64,000 bases of DNA from Siphonodentalium dalli (taxonomy: Eukaryota > Mollusca > Scaphopoda > Gadilida > Siphonodentaliidae), in assembly GCA_032622095.1 (NCBI GenBank), contig CP136069.1:14244450-14308449 (forward strand), in the 5' to 3' direction. This document shows positions 11,989 to 22,118 of the stretch, in pieces (the stretch's first letter is position 1; the number at the start of each line of letters is the position of its first letter). A model generated the notes under the pieces. It was given only the letters and a program-made list of their open reading frames with translations. It was not told the origin of the DNA and ran no database searches. The position numbers and the translations under genes are program-made.

Positions 11989-12250
11989 GTGACCCGCCAT
12001 ATCAAATCCAGTCGTAAGTCGGGATTTGTTTTACCCTGTGCCAATGCATTCTCTTATATATGCGAGTCGACCATAGGTCGCATCGCATATATAAGAGAAT
12101 GCATTGGCCTAACAATGTTTTATCATTTTTTTTAAATAAATGTTTCTTACAATTTTTAGGACATAAAATAAAAAAACGTCCATTACCCTGCAGGGAGCCC
12201 CACACATATATAGAAGCATATAGAAGAGTGTCGTCTGCTCATGTTTGTCC
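11989..12250 (+). mobile_element. family B MITE copy 3 (right half missing)
   Basis: The left terminal repeat, first palindrome and central core up to CATGTTTGTC match copy 1. The sequence then changes to unrelated DNA, so the second palindrome and right terminal repeat are absent. The break lies inside the central hairpin. Confidence 0.8.
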
Positions 12251-12351
12251 AATAAATGCGGGCTGCAAGGTGTGCCAATAGATTAAAATTTGAAATGGTG
12301 CAGAGTGTGCCGCTTGCGGCCATGTTTTTTCCACAAATGTCGGACATAATT

Positions 12352-12602
12352 GTGACCCGCCATATCAAATCCAGTCGTAAGTCGGGATTGTTTTACCCTG
12401 TGCCAATGCATTCTCTTATATATGCGAGTCGACCATAGGTCGCCTCGCATATATAAGAGAATGCATTGGCCTAACAATTTTTTACAATTTTAATAATTTG
12501 TTCTTGTATTCTTTAACAATTTTATAATTTCACCCATACAGAGCCCCAGACAAACATGAGCAGACGACACTCTTCTATATGCTTCTATATATGTGTGGGG
12601 CT
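12352..12602 (-). mobile_element. family B MITE copy 4 (one half missing)
   Basis: Same terminal repeat and first palindrome, with the core in copy 2 orientation, ending at GTGTGGGGCT. Like copy 3 it stops in the central hairpin. About 100 bp separate copies 3 and 4, and both are preceded by AATT. Confidence 0.8.
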
Positions 12603-13723
12603 TTTAATGTATTGAGTTAAATGACCTGAAATATGGCATTTCATCACACGAGTTCTGTGTCAGTGGAAAATTTGGCTAAGTCCATGCCATGGAACACACA
12701 TTTTATTTGAGAATAGTTTATTGTTCTTAACCATAGATGCACATATTAATCATTTTTTGTGTTTTATCTAGTGAGGAAATTACAAAAACAGTGAAAAAGC
12801 TATGCATTTCGTGCTCGTTTTTAAAATAATGAACCATAAAATAGGACATTTTGCTCATTTTGTGAAATTTAGGCTTCGAAATAAGGTAAATTCGCGTATT
12901 TTGAACGCACACAACTAGAAAAATATTCAAAAAATCTGACAATGGTTTTCAGTTCTGGATTCAGGAAAGAGAGGACAACAAAATAGGCATGATATTTGTA
13001 GAACTTGTGTATTTGAATTGTTTATATACGTTAAAGACAATCTCCATAATTTGATGATTTGACCAAATTTTCTCAAATTTATTTCACGAAATTCACCAAT
13101 TTCCCTTTTTCCGATTTTTGATGATTTTTAGTATGTTGTTTATGGAGGGTCTATGTACCTATTCCAGCAAATAAACATTATGTTGTAATTAGTTCTGGGT
13201 AAAACCATAAATGCACTGGACTAATATATATGTAGTTAATTTGTTGTATATACCTTGCCAGCTACCTAAACTATCAAGACATACTAGTTGGAAATTGTTA
13301 AGTAAATGTGGAATAGTAGAATTTATCCATTTTAAGAAATGTTCCAGTCCACTAGTGATGTGTCCCAGTTCACCATTGATAAGATCCGTTCACTACCCGA
13401 ACATCTATGCAACAGATTTTGGGTAATTTAAGTGTGCACATATGTTTGAACTAAAACTTCACACTAGACTCATTTTGTTTCAATTTAATCGCTACTGGTT
13501 ATTGCGATACGGTAGTTTGGTAGTTTGTAAAGCACGTCTGTTTTGGACCAAGTACAAAAATCTCGCAAGTGAACTGGACACGGATCGAAAATCACTAGAG
13601 GATTTTTTCTCATGGAACAGTTCCTACCCCATGTATTTGATAGAATCTTACAGACATTCATGTTATTCCCTCGATGTCGTTTAGTCCCTTTAAGTCCAAC
13701 ATTATCCATTGATTGACACTCAC
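12603..13723. other. no recognisable exon
   Basis: AT-rich sequence without a supportable coding segment. It would be intron or 3' flank of the minus-strand gene whose FN3 exon lies at 13724-13987. I could not identify the next exon. Confidence 0.4.
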
Positions 13724-13987
13724 CTGTTCTCCAGGTGATGGTGTGGTTCTGACCATATTTAGTTTCATTTAGTTCAACAACAATGGGCGTGATTGTTATG
13801 ATATAAGTTGTAGATAGGAGGAGTCCAGACACAGTTACATGAGGCTGCCAAACTTGTATCTCTGGTGCAGCGTCTCGACTGACAATATATCTGTTGACTA
13901 ACTTTCCATCTGTTGGTGGGTTCCAGTAAATCTCAAAGGAAGTATATTTTTTGTCACCGTTGATTCCGGTGATGAATAATTCTGTCA
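13724..13987 (-). CDS. fibronectin type III domain exon
   Basis: A 264-bp exon on the minus strand, entered from an acceptor TTTGACTTTCAG and left through ACAG|GTGAGT. Both boundaries are phase 1, the usual arrangement for a shuffled FN3 module. The 88 codons cover one FN3 domain: an early strand ending YTSFEIYWNPP with the conserved Trp, then LVNRYIV, and the late YIITITPIVV strand after LSTTY. A GENERAL extracellular adhesion or receptor role is typical of FN3 proteins; the protein itself is not identified. Phase and strand match the EB-like exon 725 bp upstream in the gene sense, so the two probably belong to one gene. The open frame running on to 13485 is intron read-through. Confidence 0.75.
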
Positions 13988-14712
13988 CTGAAAGTCAAAG
14001 AATGTTTGCTACCCAGTTAATCTCACTCAAGGCCTGGGTATATATACTAATATAATTTGCCAGCATCCATTCAGCTACCATACATTTGGAGAGAAATATC
14101 TGTCAAGTTAGTGCCTGTCAGCAGGTATCTTTTGACATTATTCGCTATTTAGGATCCATGCACATACCGACACTCTTGTGTGGCAAATATTACACTGTCA
14201 AAACAGATTTTCTTGGTAAGAAATATTTCTTATTTGGAGATTTATTTTCTTCTTTTAATAAATCATTGTCGTGTTCTAGAAAACGTTATTTTCACTTGTT
14301 ACACATATGATTTATACTATAATTGTTTTCTAGACAATATGAACATTGTTCTACGTTATAAGGTTGTTCTTGTGTTAGAAAAAGTAATTATTTGATTTCT
14401 TAGATTAAGATTGTTTTCTGATGTCAGAGAAAATTATTTAAAGAATGAGGTCCCCAGAGTGTGAATTTGGTGATGCTAGCCCGCTATGCGGGGTAGCATC
14501 ACTAAATTCACCCTCTGGGGACCTCATTCTGCAAATGACAGACACACTATTTCAAGGCTTGACAAAAATATACGAAACTTAGTTGTATGTTATTCATTTT
14601 GTACTTTCCCATTATTCTAAAATCCTAAAATCACAATTAGCTTTATATTATTATTTAGATTCAAAATATAATTGGATAACAGTTATTCTAAAATCTTGAA
14701 TAATCTACTCAC
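13988..14712 (-). other. intron between EB-like and FN3 exons, with a foldback copy
   Basis: Bounded by donor GTGAGT (next to 14713) and acceptor TTTCAG (next to 13987) on the minus strand. It contains one family C palindrome at 14441-14560. No coding signal. Confidence 0.55.
14441..14560 (+). repeat. family C palindrome, solo copy
   Basis: AATGAGGTCCCCAGAG...CTCTGGGGACCTCATT forms a near-perfect palindrome of about 85 bp, followed by a GCAAATGACAGACACACTAT flank. The same palindrome and flank occur twice, in opposite orientations, at 16.8-17.3 kb. Confidence 0.8.
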
Positions 14713-14838
14713 GAAGTTTACATGTTATCAGGTCGTAGTTTCGGTATTGAAATTCCAGGCACCTGCACCGGGAATTCCTGCATACAAGACCACTGACACA
14801 TGGTGAAGTGGTGTTACAACTGTAGCCGAATGGTCCAC
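14713..14838 (-). CDS. cysteine-rich EB-like module exon
   Basis: A 126-bp candidate exon between acceptor CGATTGATACAG and donor CTTC|GTGAGT, phase 1 at both ends. It encodes GPFGYSCNTTSPCVSGLVC followed by RNSRCRC and LEFQYRNYDLITCKL. The C-x6-C-x5-C-x4-C-x-C spacing resembles EB and related disulphide modules of invertebrate secreted or membrane proteins. Joining to the FN3 exon at 13987 keeps the frame. The open frame continues upstream to 15118 only by reading into a foldback repeat (14957-15379), which I do not count as coding. The acceptor choice is an inference. Confidence 0.55.
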
Positions 14839-14956
14839 CTGTATCAATCGAAGAGATCAAAATAACACGTTGGGATCCGGGAACTTTGTGGTCGGCGGGC
14901 TTCCTTATGCCCTCAATTAGTTCTTTTTCGTGAATTTTGATCACCATATCTGGAGC

Positions 14957-15379
14957 TAGATCATGCCATGAATATCTACTGTGGCTGACGCCCATAGAGA
15001 TCATATTCCACCAGTACAAAACCTTGTTGATGTTTTGACAGGGAACCTTATAAAGTTGAAACAGTAAAGCGGGGGATATATTTTTAGTTAGTATCTGTTC
15101 CTTAATAATGTACTTCACTGTAGGTGAATGTCCCAGTTAAAAATTGCATACAAAATCGGTCACAAATTTGCTTAAATTGTGAAATTTCGAGTTGGGACCT
15201 TCACTTACAGTGAAGTACATTATTAAGGAACAGATAATAACTAAGAAATATATTCCCCGCGTTATTGTTAAGACTTTATAAAGTTCCCTGTCAAAACTTC
15301 AAAAAGTTCCAAGGTTTTGTACTGGTAGAATATGATATCTACTGGCGTTTGCGAGAGTAGAGATTCTTGGCATGATCTA
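14957..15379. mobile_element. foldback element, family D copy 1
   Basis: Two arms of about 180-200 bp are reverse complements. The left reads TAGATCATGCC...GACAGGGAACCTTATAAAG...TTAATAATGTACTTCACTG; the right is its complement, ending GGCATGATCTA. A second copy of the same structure is at 49645-50170. It sits in the intron upstream of the EB-like exon. Confidence 0.8.
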
Positions 15380-15834
15380 ATCTGGAGCAATAACTTGAAC
15401 ACATATCAACTAATTTTGTTTATATTCGGTATATAAGACTTGCTGAAAAATGTTTTGATCAAATCGAAAACGACCAGGTACTCCTATTGTGGGCGGAGTT
15501 TTGTTGATAGTATGACGCCTTCCTCATTTTGTTCAATCATTACGATATGATAAGGTGAAACTAGTTTAAAAACATCTAATCCAACATTCAAAACCTGAGC
15601 GAGTTTTGACAAATGTCAATATCCAGTCCAGTAAATTTCGATAAAATTCACGTGAAATAGTTTACAATAAGAAATATGCCACCAAAGGGGCGTGTCGTTA
15701 CAAACGAGTAAACATATATTATAAAACAAAATCTAAACATAAAACTAGCACACAACTTTACATGTATACAGTACATGCGATATGGGATTTCTCGGTACAA
15801 CAGACCTGTTGCTGCATACAGCGTTAACTCTTCT
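15380..15834. other. no recognisable gene
   Basis: Intron or intergenic sequence. The minus-strand open frame 15648-15881 runs into a repeat and shows no family motif. Confidence 0.4.
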
Positions 15835-16160
15835 ATACCGATTCCACCACTCATGGAAGGAATCGTTTTATTACGGTTCAACTGGAATGAGGAGGAATTT
15901 AGAATTCATCAAGACACCTTATCCAGTTATATATGTAAAAAAAAAAAAACGGCCCTTTTCATGGCCACTCAACAATCTGGTAAAGATGACGTTCGCTTTT
16001 GGTAAAAAATGCACTGGTAAAGAACACATTTAGCTAACGTGCCGATTTCTCGGTTTCTAAAATCCATTGTGTACAGCGAAGGGATACGCCCTTCGCCCAC
16101 CAAACTGTCCTTATAAGCCGAGAACTTCGAGCGTTTGGGAGCTGTGTTACTTTTCTGTCG
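15835..16160 (+). repeat. composite repeat with family G hairpin
   Basis: 15838-15935 (GATTCCACCACTCATGGAAG...GAATTCATCAAGACACC) recurs inverted at 18176-18272. It is followed by TCTGGTAAAGATGAC and a hairpin (16023-16156) from AACACATTTAGCTAACGTG to GCTGTGTTACTTTTCTGTC, which recurs at 18462-18600 and three times near 60.1-60.6 kb. Open frames here are repeat-derived. Confidence 0.65.
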
Positions 16161-16287
16161 GCAATAAAAATCACTCAAGCACCATGTGATTCGAGGTTAT
16201 TCGACGTACAGCTCGGTACAAATCAGTACACCGATATGCACACCGATATTCACGTAGAAAATGGTTAAGTATACATTTTGTGTATAT

Positions 16288-16754
16288 ATAGAGGATTTAC
16301 GAGTCCCCAGTTTATAGCGGAATTTACAAAACTCGTCTAGACCTAATTTACTGGACGAGGTTTGTAAATTCCGCTATAAACTGGGAACGAGTTGTAGATT
16401 CTATTTATTACATGATTCAAAACCTCGACAAAACATACTTAAATCAACAAATGGGACGCGAAACAAACACCGGCTTCTATAAGGCATGCGACGACGTTTC
16501 TCGTAACAATGCGTTATTTGCCCGTGTAACGAAATAGTCCCGGATAAATAAAGACTCATTGGCGTATTTAATGGCGTATATTTAATGAAATAACTTTGCA
16601 GACTCTTCATTCATTATAGTTTGTTCAAAAAATATTGGAAGCCATATTATTTTGAGACGTAGCTTACGGAATGTAAACAGACGACACACCGGCAGTCAGA
16701 GGACACCTGGCACTAATTCCATTTTTTAAACGAACGTTTAATATCGCAATTTAT
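16288..16754 (+). mobile_element. foldback element, family A copy 1
   Basis: GAGGATTTACGAGTCCCCAG begins a hairpin in which AGTTTATAGCGGAATTTAC pairs with GTAAATTCCGCTATAAACT. About 350 bp of further sequence is shared with 31128-31620, including ACAAATGGGACGC, AAATAGTCCC, ATAAATAAAGAC and CACCTGGCACTA. The distal terminal repeat seen in copy 2 is missing here. Confidence 0.7.
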
Positions 16755-16825
16755 AGAATGGGTTTATTGAATGGAATAAGGGTAGGATCATGTAATAAAT
16801 AGTAACAAACTATATTTGAATAAGA

Positions 16826-17298
16826 GAAACTTTCTGGCAAGCCTGTAAATAGCGTGTCTGTCATTTGCAGAATGAGGTCCCCAGAGGGTGAATTTAGTGA
16901 TGAAATCCCGCACAGCGGGCTAGCATCACAAAATTCCCCCTCTGGGAACCTCATTCTGCTTAGGCCCTCTACTTCTATGGTAGACCTAGGATCAGATTGA
17001 AGTTCCTCAGTTGAAGTTGGTTACGTTCACCCATTTGGCACCTCAATTATGCATTTTATCTTCTGCAAATTAGGGGATATAGAAACTTCTCCGAAGGGAA
17101 AACGTAACTAAAAACAATGCTAATTTGATGCTATAGATACTTCCCAGAAGATGAGGCCTAAACAGAATGAGGTATCCAGATGGTGAATCTGGTGATACTA
17201 GTCCGCTGTGCGGGATATCATCACTAAATTCACCCTCTAGGGACCTCATTCTGCAAATGACAGACACGCTATTTGCAGGCTTGCCAGAAAGTTGCTCT
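16826..17298. mobile_element. family C element with palindrome-bearing TIRs
   Basis: The left end AAACTTTCTGGCAAGCCTG and right end CAGGCTTGCCAGAAAGTT are complementary. Each terminal repeat (16826-16963 and 17163-17298) contains the same 90-bp palindrome AGAATGAGGT...ACCTCATTCT. The spacer between the two is unique and non-coding. The element is 473 bp, MITE-sized. Confidence 0.75.
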
Positions 17299-17460
17299 TA
17301 TTGAGATGTGAGGGGTGTTATGGTAATTTCTATACACAAAAAGAAACACAACTAAGTTGGCGTTCAGCGAACTTTTGGGGTGAGACGCCGTTACGTCGTC
17401 AGCGACGCCGTCGCGATTCATATATGTCAATACACATTTCCAATTGTCATTCAGTCCATA

Positions 17461-17622
17461 ATGGATTACGAAAGTCTTTACAGATGTTTGATTGAACAAG
17501 GTTTACTGTCACAGTGCGTATTTGGCGAAGAGCAACAAATGTTCTGGCGAGGATTGAGTTTAGCCGCGCTGGGGACTGAAGATAATTCAGATATTTCTTC
17601 AGATATACAGTCGGGTTTCTGA
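17461..17622 (+). CDS. small hypothetical ORF, 53 codons
   Basis: Starts at ATG 17461 with MDYESLYRCLIEQGLLSQC and ends IQSGF. The composition is balanced and acidic, more protein-like than neighbouring frames, but the last 10 codons fall in a direct repeat (17598-17760). No family is recognised and expression is unknown. Confidence 0.15.
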   Translation: MDYESLYRCLIEQGLLSQCVFGEEQQMFWRGLSLAALGTEDNSDISSDIQSGF

Positions 17623-18050
17623 CAGAAAACAGTTTCAGTGTGGTGTCACAGCGATGTTCCAGATATACCAAATTAATTGATACACCCCGACTTATGTTAC
17701 GACTGGCAAGCACCCTGCTGCAGCGGCCCATCAATTTATTCTCGGACGCGAGGGTTTTAAAGACATATTATGTTCTTATTATAGGGTGCGTGAAACTATT
17801 AAGTTATCATACAGGCGCTATGCCAACTGGAGGAATGTAGCATTCTAGTAAAATCGCCGAAAATTTCAAACAAATCGACATTATGACATCTTCAGATATG
17901 CAGTCGGGTTTCTGAGAGAAAACAGTTTCAATGGGGTGATACAGCGACGTTCCAGATATAGCAAACTAATTGGTACACCCCGACTAATGTTACGACTGGC
18001 AGCACCATGCTGCAGCGGTCCTTATATAATATCGGACGCGAGGGTTTTAA
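17598..18050. repeat. two ~160-bp direct repeats with intervening dispersed repeat
   Basis: Unit 1 (17598-17760) and unit 2 (17889-18050) share CAGTCGGGTTTCTGA, GTTCCAGATATA, ACACCCCGACT, TTACGACTGGCA and GGACGCGAGGGTTTTAA. The DNA between (about 17760-17880) matches 11068-11196. Confidence 0.65.
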
Positions 18051-18171
18051 GAATTCATGTCAATCTGGAGTTTTGAAACAGTTCAGTCCTGCAGTTGTGG
18101 CATTTGGTTGCGTCGATCTGCGGATCACATTCAGGTTTATTCGAACCCTTTTCAGGGCCGTTTTTATTACA

Positions 18172-18620
18172 TGATAACTGGATAAGGAGTCTTGATGAAT
18201 TATAATTCCTCCTCATTCCCGTTGAACCGTATTAAAACGATTCTCTCCATGAGTGGTGGAATCATATCTTTCGGTACGTTCACAACTTCCACTGGGAAGA
18301 TTTCGTATCTCAGTTGGTGCTTCTGTGACCATAACCAGATCTTCCACTGTTTTCACCTAATATCTGGTAAAGATGACTCTTACATAAGATTGTACATATT
18401 ACAACGCTCCCGTCTTCGAATATTCGAAGACTTTCGCTTTTGCTAAAAATTCTCTGGTAAATAACACATTTCGCTAACGTCCCGATTTCTCGTTTTATAA
18501 AAATCCAATGTATACAGCGAAGGGGAACGCCATTCGCCTACCACCCTGTCCTTAGAAGCCGAGAACTCGAGATGTTCGAGAACTGTGTTACTGTTCTGTC
18601 AGGGAAAGTTTTGTAAGTAT
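18172..18620 (-). repeat. composite repeat, second copy with family G hairpin
   Basis: 18176-18272 is the inverted form of 15838-15935. It is followed in direct orientation by TCTGGTAAAGATGAC and the family G hairpin (18462-18600), ending GTTCTGTCAGGGAAAGTTTT. So one part of the composite is inverted relative to the other between the two loci. Confidence 0.65.
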
Positions 18621-19673
18621 GGGGAATGTTACAATACTGCGATACAACCCATCAACACAATTATGTGTTGTAAACACAGCGGTTACATGTCGATCATATC
18701 GGATGGAACATTTGCATAATTTCAAGAGTTTCCTATATGTGTATGCAAATATAATCCAGACCATCAATTCATAAATTTCGTACCTTACAGCATACCGTTC
18801 TGATATGGTATTCATATCTGGAATACATTTGCATACAGATTAAGACATATCCATAAATTAAGCATTACGTGTGAAATGCTGGACATAGGTGAACAGAAGG
18901 TTAAATGTTTACTGTGACCATGCAAGCAAATCAAACATATAGAACATTCCAGAGATATTCACAAACTAAAATTGCAAAATAGGCGAAATTGACCCACAGT
19001 ATCAAAGAGAGCAAATATTTATTTGTAAACGAAAACTGAACAGACCAGTATAAAATAAGAATCTTTCATGTGAAAAATTAACATAGAAATTATTTAGCTC
19101 TAAGATGTTTTTTTTATCAGAGAGCAATTAAAATCTAAATGATAACTTTGTCAAAATATGATGTTGCAATTTATAATAATGTATCAAATAAGTGATGAAA
19201 ACCCATGATTGTACAAACATTATGTGAACCACAGTATGATTTAGATGAAATAAGGCAAACATAGCATAGTGTTCAAACTTGACAAAACGTTATATGTTTA
19301 AACAAAATAAATATTTACATGAAATAGTCAGATAAATAAATTTGATTTGACAACTCAGCACTAACTGTTTCTACTACGTGAAATATGTTTCACGAAACAA
19401 TTGGGAATGAAGTCAAGTTTGTATGAATCTAAATGATAATGCGGACATACTCTGAATTAAAACAATAAGTGATGAAACCCATGAAAGTTCAAGTTCAATG
19501 TTTATTTACTCAAATCACAGTATGTGATACAAGAGACATTGATAATTATACAGTGCATGGCATGTCATTGGTGTAATAATCAAACGTAGGGAGAGTCGCG
19601 TAAATCACAGTATGAATGAGATGAAATATGTTAAATATAGCACCTAATGTTCGACATATTGTCAAAATGTTTA

Positions 19674-19674
19674 T

Positions 19675-19745
<71 letters not shown>

Positions 19746-19770
19746 TATATATATATATTATATATAGCTA
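19674..19770. repeat. (AT)n microsatellite
   Basis: An almost pure AT dinucleotide run of about 85-95 bp with two small interruptions. Confidence 0.95.
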
Positions 19771-21641
19771 TATATATATTAGAATTGTATCCAAATATTT
19801 GTTCTGAAACACATGGAATGCAGGCAATTATTTACATATCACAGATAGGAATGAGACTAAATTTATTTTAAAAATTAGGAATGCACACTATATATATAAT
19901 CAACCATATATAATGCAGAACTGACACACCTTAAAGACTTGGCATGTGAGAATGTATCAAAATAGGGTTGATGAAACGGATGGGATCCACGACAAACTTA
20001 CATATCACAGCGAGATTTGTCTGTGGTATAGGTGGACCATCTAGTACCAAATTAGTAACAAAATAAAATACACACAAACAGTGCTTAGGGTGGATACACA
20101 CATGCATGTAATGTCTGTATGTAAAATACATGTATTTTACATGGCCACACCAATAATTGACAAAATTAATCACCTGCGCGCGAGAGGTCAATTTCACCAG
20201 TGAGTAGTTATAAGCCATTATCAAACAAACTGCCATCAAGAAATTTCAGGCCAGTCATAAACATGTCTTCTTTCATGGATGCCGAAATGAGTAATTCTTG
20301 TCTGATATATGTTGCTGTTTTTCACGAGTTATAATTCATTTCGAAAAGTGGATTAGAGCCGGTCGATTTTATACTTGATTTGTTTCTGTCATTTCTTGGA
20401 AACAGGGTCATCCAAAACAACAATAAAATATGCAGAATTCTTTTATAGGATGATACCGGCTTGTTGAGATTTCTCTGATAATTTGAGAGCGAGCTCATGT
20501 GATAACATTAATTCAATTGGGATTGCAAATATTCATTATAGCGCCAAAAAATAATGCAGGTACAGCGTTGAAATTAAAAAGAGTGACACCCCCCCCCCAC
20601 ATTTATATATATGTTTCTCAACCCAAAGGTTGAACAAGCTCCTAACTGTCACAAGCTTGAATTATAACATTTTCGACCATAATCCATGATTGGGGGAGGG
20701 GCTTGTTCTCGAAAGCTTCCAATAACTAAGGGAGTTAATTGAATGTATCAGCCGGGATTATCTGGGCAATAATTACAATATAATGTTTTACTTAAATATT
20801 CCGTAGTTGTTACTTTTGCGTATACATGTATAACTGTATAACACAAGAGAGGAAAGGTGACGTAGTTGGGAACTCGTAGCTAGGCAACCCTTTCGCCGAA
20901 TGAAGACAAACAGCAACACCATGCATTCTAATTTAAAGCTGTATAATATGTTCATAATTATATGAATAGCATAAATTGCTGCATATTAGATTAATCACTC
21001 GTAGAAAACAGACACGACAGACATGATTACGATATTTATAAAGCAGGGTGTCAGGACTCAGGGTGCTGCATGCACACCCCCGTCGAGGAAATATGCAATG
21101 GTGAATTCGGTAGCTTATGGGATAATATAGCTCCCCGTGCATGTTGGGGGTCATAGCCCCCTGCGTTGGGGAAGAGGCCATCACTGGTATTAACACCAAT
21201 AGAAGACTGACAATGATTTAAACAGAACGTCGACCATTTGAGTTATCGCGCGAATAATTATTTTAAGCGGCCTGACGACTTCGTCCGGGTCAACGGCTCT
21301 TCAGCGGTTCAGAGTTTAACTCACTGTGGTCAAACACAGTCGCAATTATTGGGTTGTCAGCGGACACATATTACACGGTGTGTATGATCCATGTAAAACG
21401 CCAAATACACGATATTTACAGAGATTATATGCATGTGTGTATCCACCCTTAGTCATAAACAATACCGGTATAATTTCTGTAGAAAAAATGTCGCCTAAAT
21501 GGACAAAATCGAATGAAATTTAAAATTTATGGAAAATTGAATAGCTAGACTGAACAAGCTCTCGAACTATGGGAGAAATAACGATTTCAGAGTATAAGGG
21601 AAACTTTTGATAAGAGATGTACGAATTTTCTCTATGGTGTA

Positions 21642-21672
21642 TCTCGCGAGATATATGGTGTATCTCGCGAGA
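21642..21672 (+). promoter_or_regulatory. paired TCTCGCGAGA palindromes
   Basis: The 10-bp palindrome TCTCGCGAGA occurs at 21642-21651 and 21663-21672, 21 bp apart, inside a short tandem duplication of TGGTGTATCTCGCGAGA. In vertebrates this palindrome is a known core-promoter element; function here is inferred only. Confidence 0.35.
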
Positions 21673-22118
21673 GAGAAAACGATAGAAGGGTTAAATCAAC
21701 GGTTAAATCCTGACTTTTTGGCGCCAAGAAACAGAAAACCAAACGCAGTTTTATTTGTACTGTTAATCATGAATCGTGTGATATATGTGTAACTAAACAG
21801 TTAAATGGGATTTAATAGGGATTCGTTGATTCCGTGACCTTTTCTAGAAGCAGAAATATAAGTACTCAGAGCAAATCATCATTTATTTTTATATATCCAA
21901 CATCAAATCTGTCAACGTTCACAACTAGAGAACTGGGTAAAATGTGTAGATGACTATCATAAATAATTCTCAACTTAACCAAAATTACCTACAAACTCTG
22001 CGGCAGAGGCTGTCTTTATATCTGGAAATTATGTTTGCTTATATTCACCAAGGCCCCATATAACGAGCATATAACGCATAACCGCGTTTACATATTCTCC
22101 CTTATGTTACACATATCT

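Larger units (their letters stand above)
18621..22113. other. no recognisable gene; microsatellite and motif pair within
   Basis: AT-rich sequence without a supportable gene. It includes an AT microsatellite (19674-19770), a small TAAAATACATGTATTTTA palindrome near 20118, a C-run near 20588 and two TCTCGCGAGA motifs (21642-21672). The minus-strand frames 19931-20239 and 20933-21199 show no family motif. Confidence 0.45.

Noticed and set aside
14839-15118. N-terminal part of the open frame containing the EB-like exon
   Set aside because: It overlaps the left arm of an inverted repeat present again at 49.6-50.2 kb, so it is repeat read-through, not conserved coding sequence.
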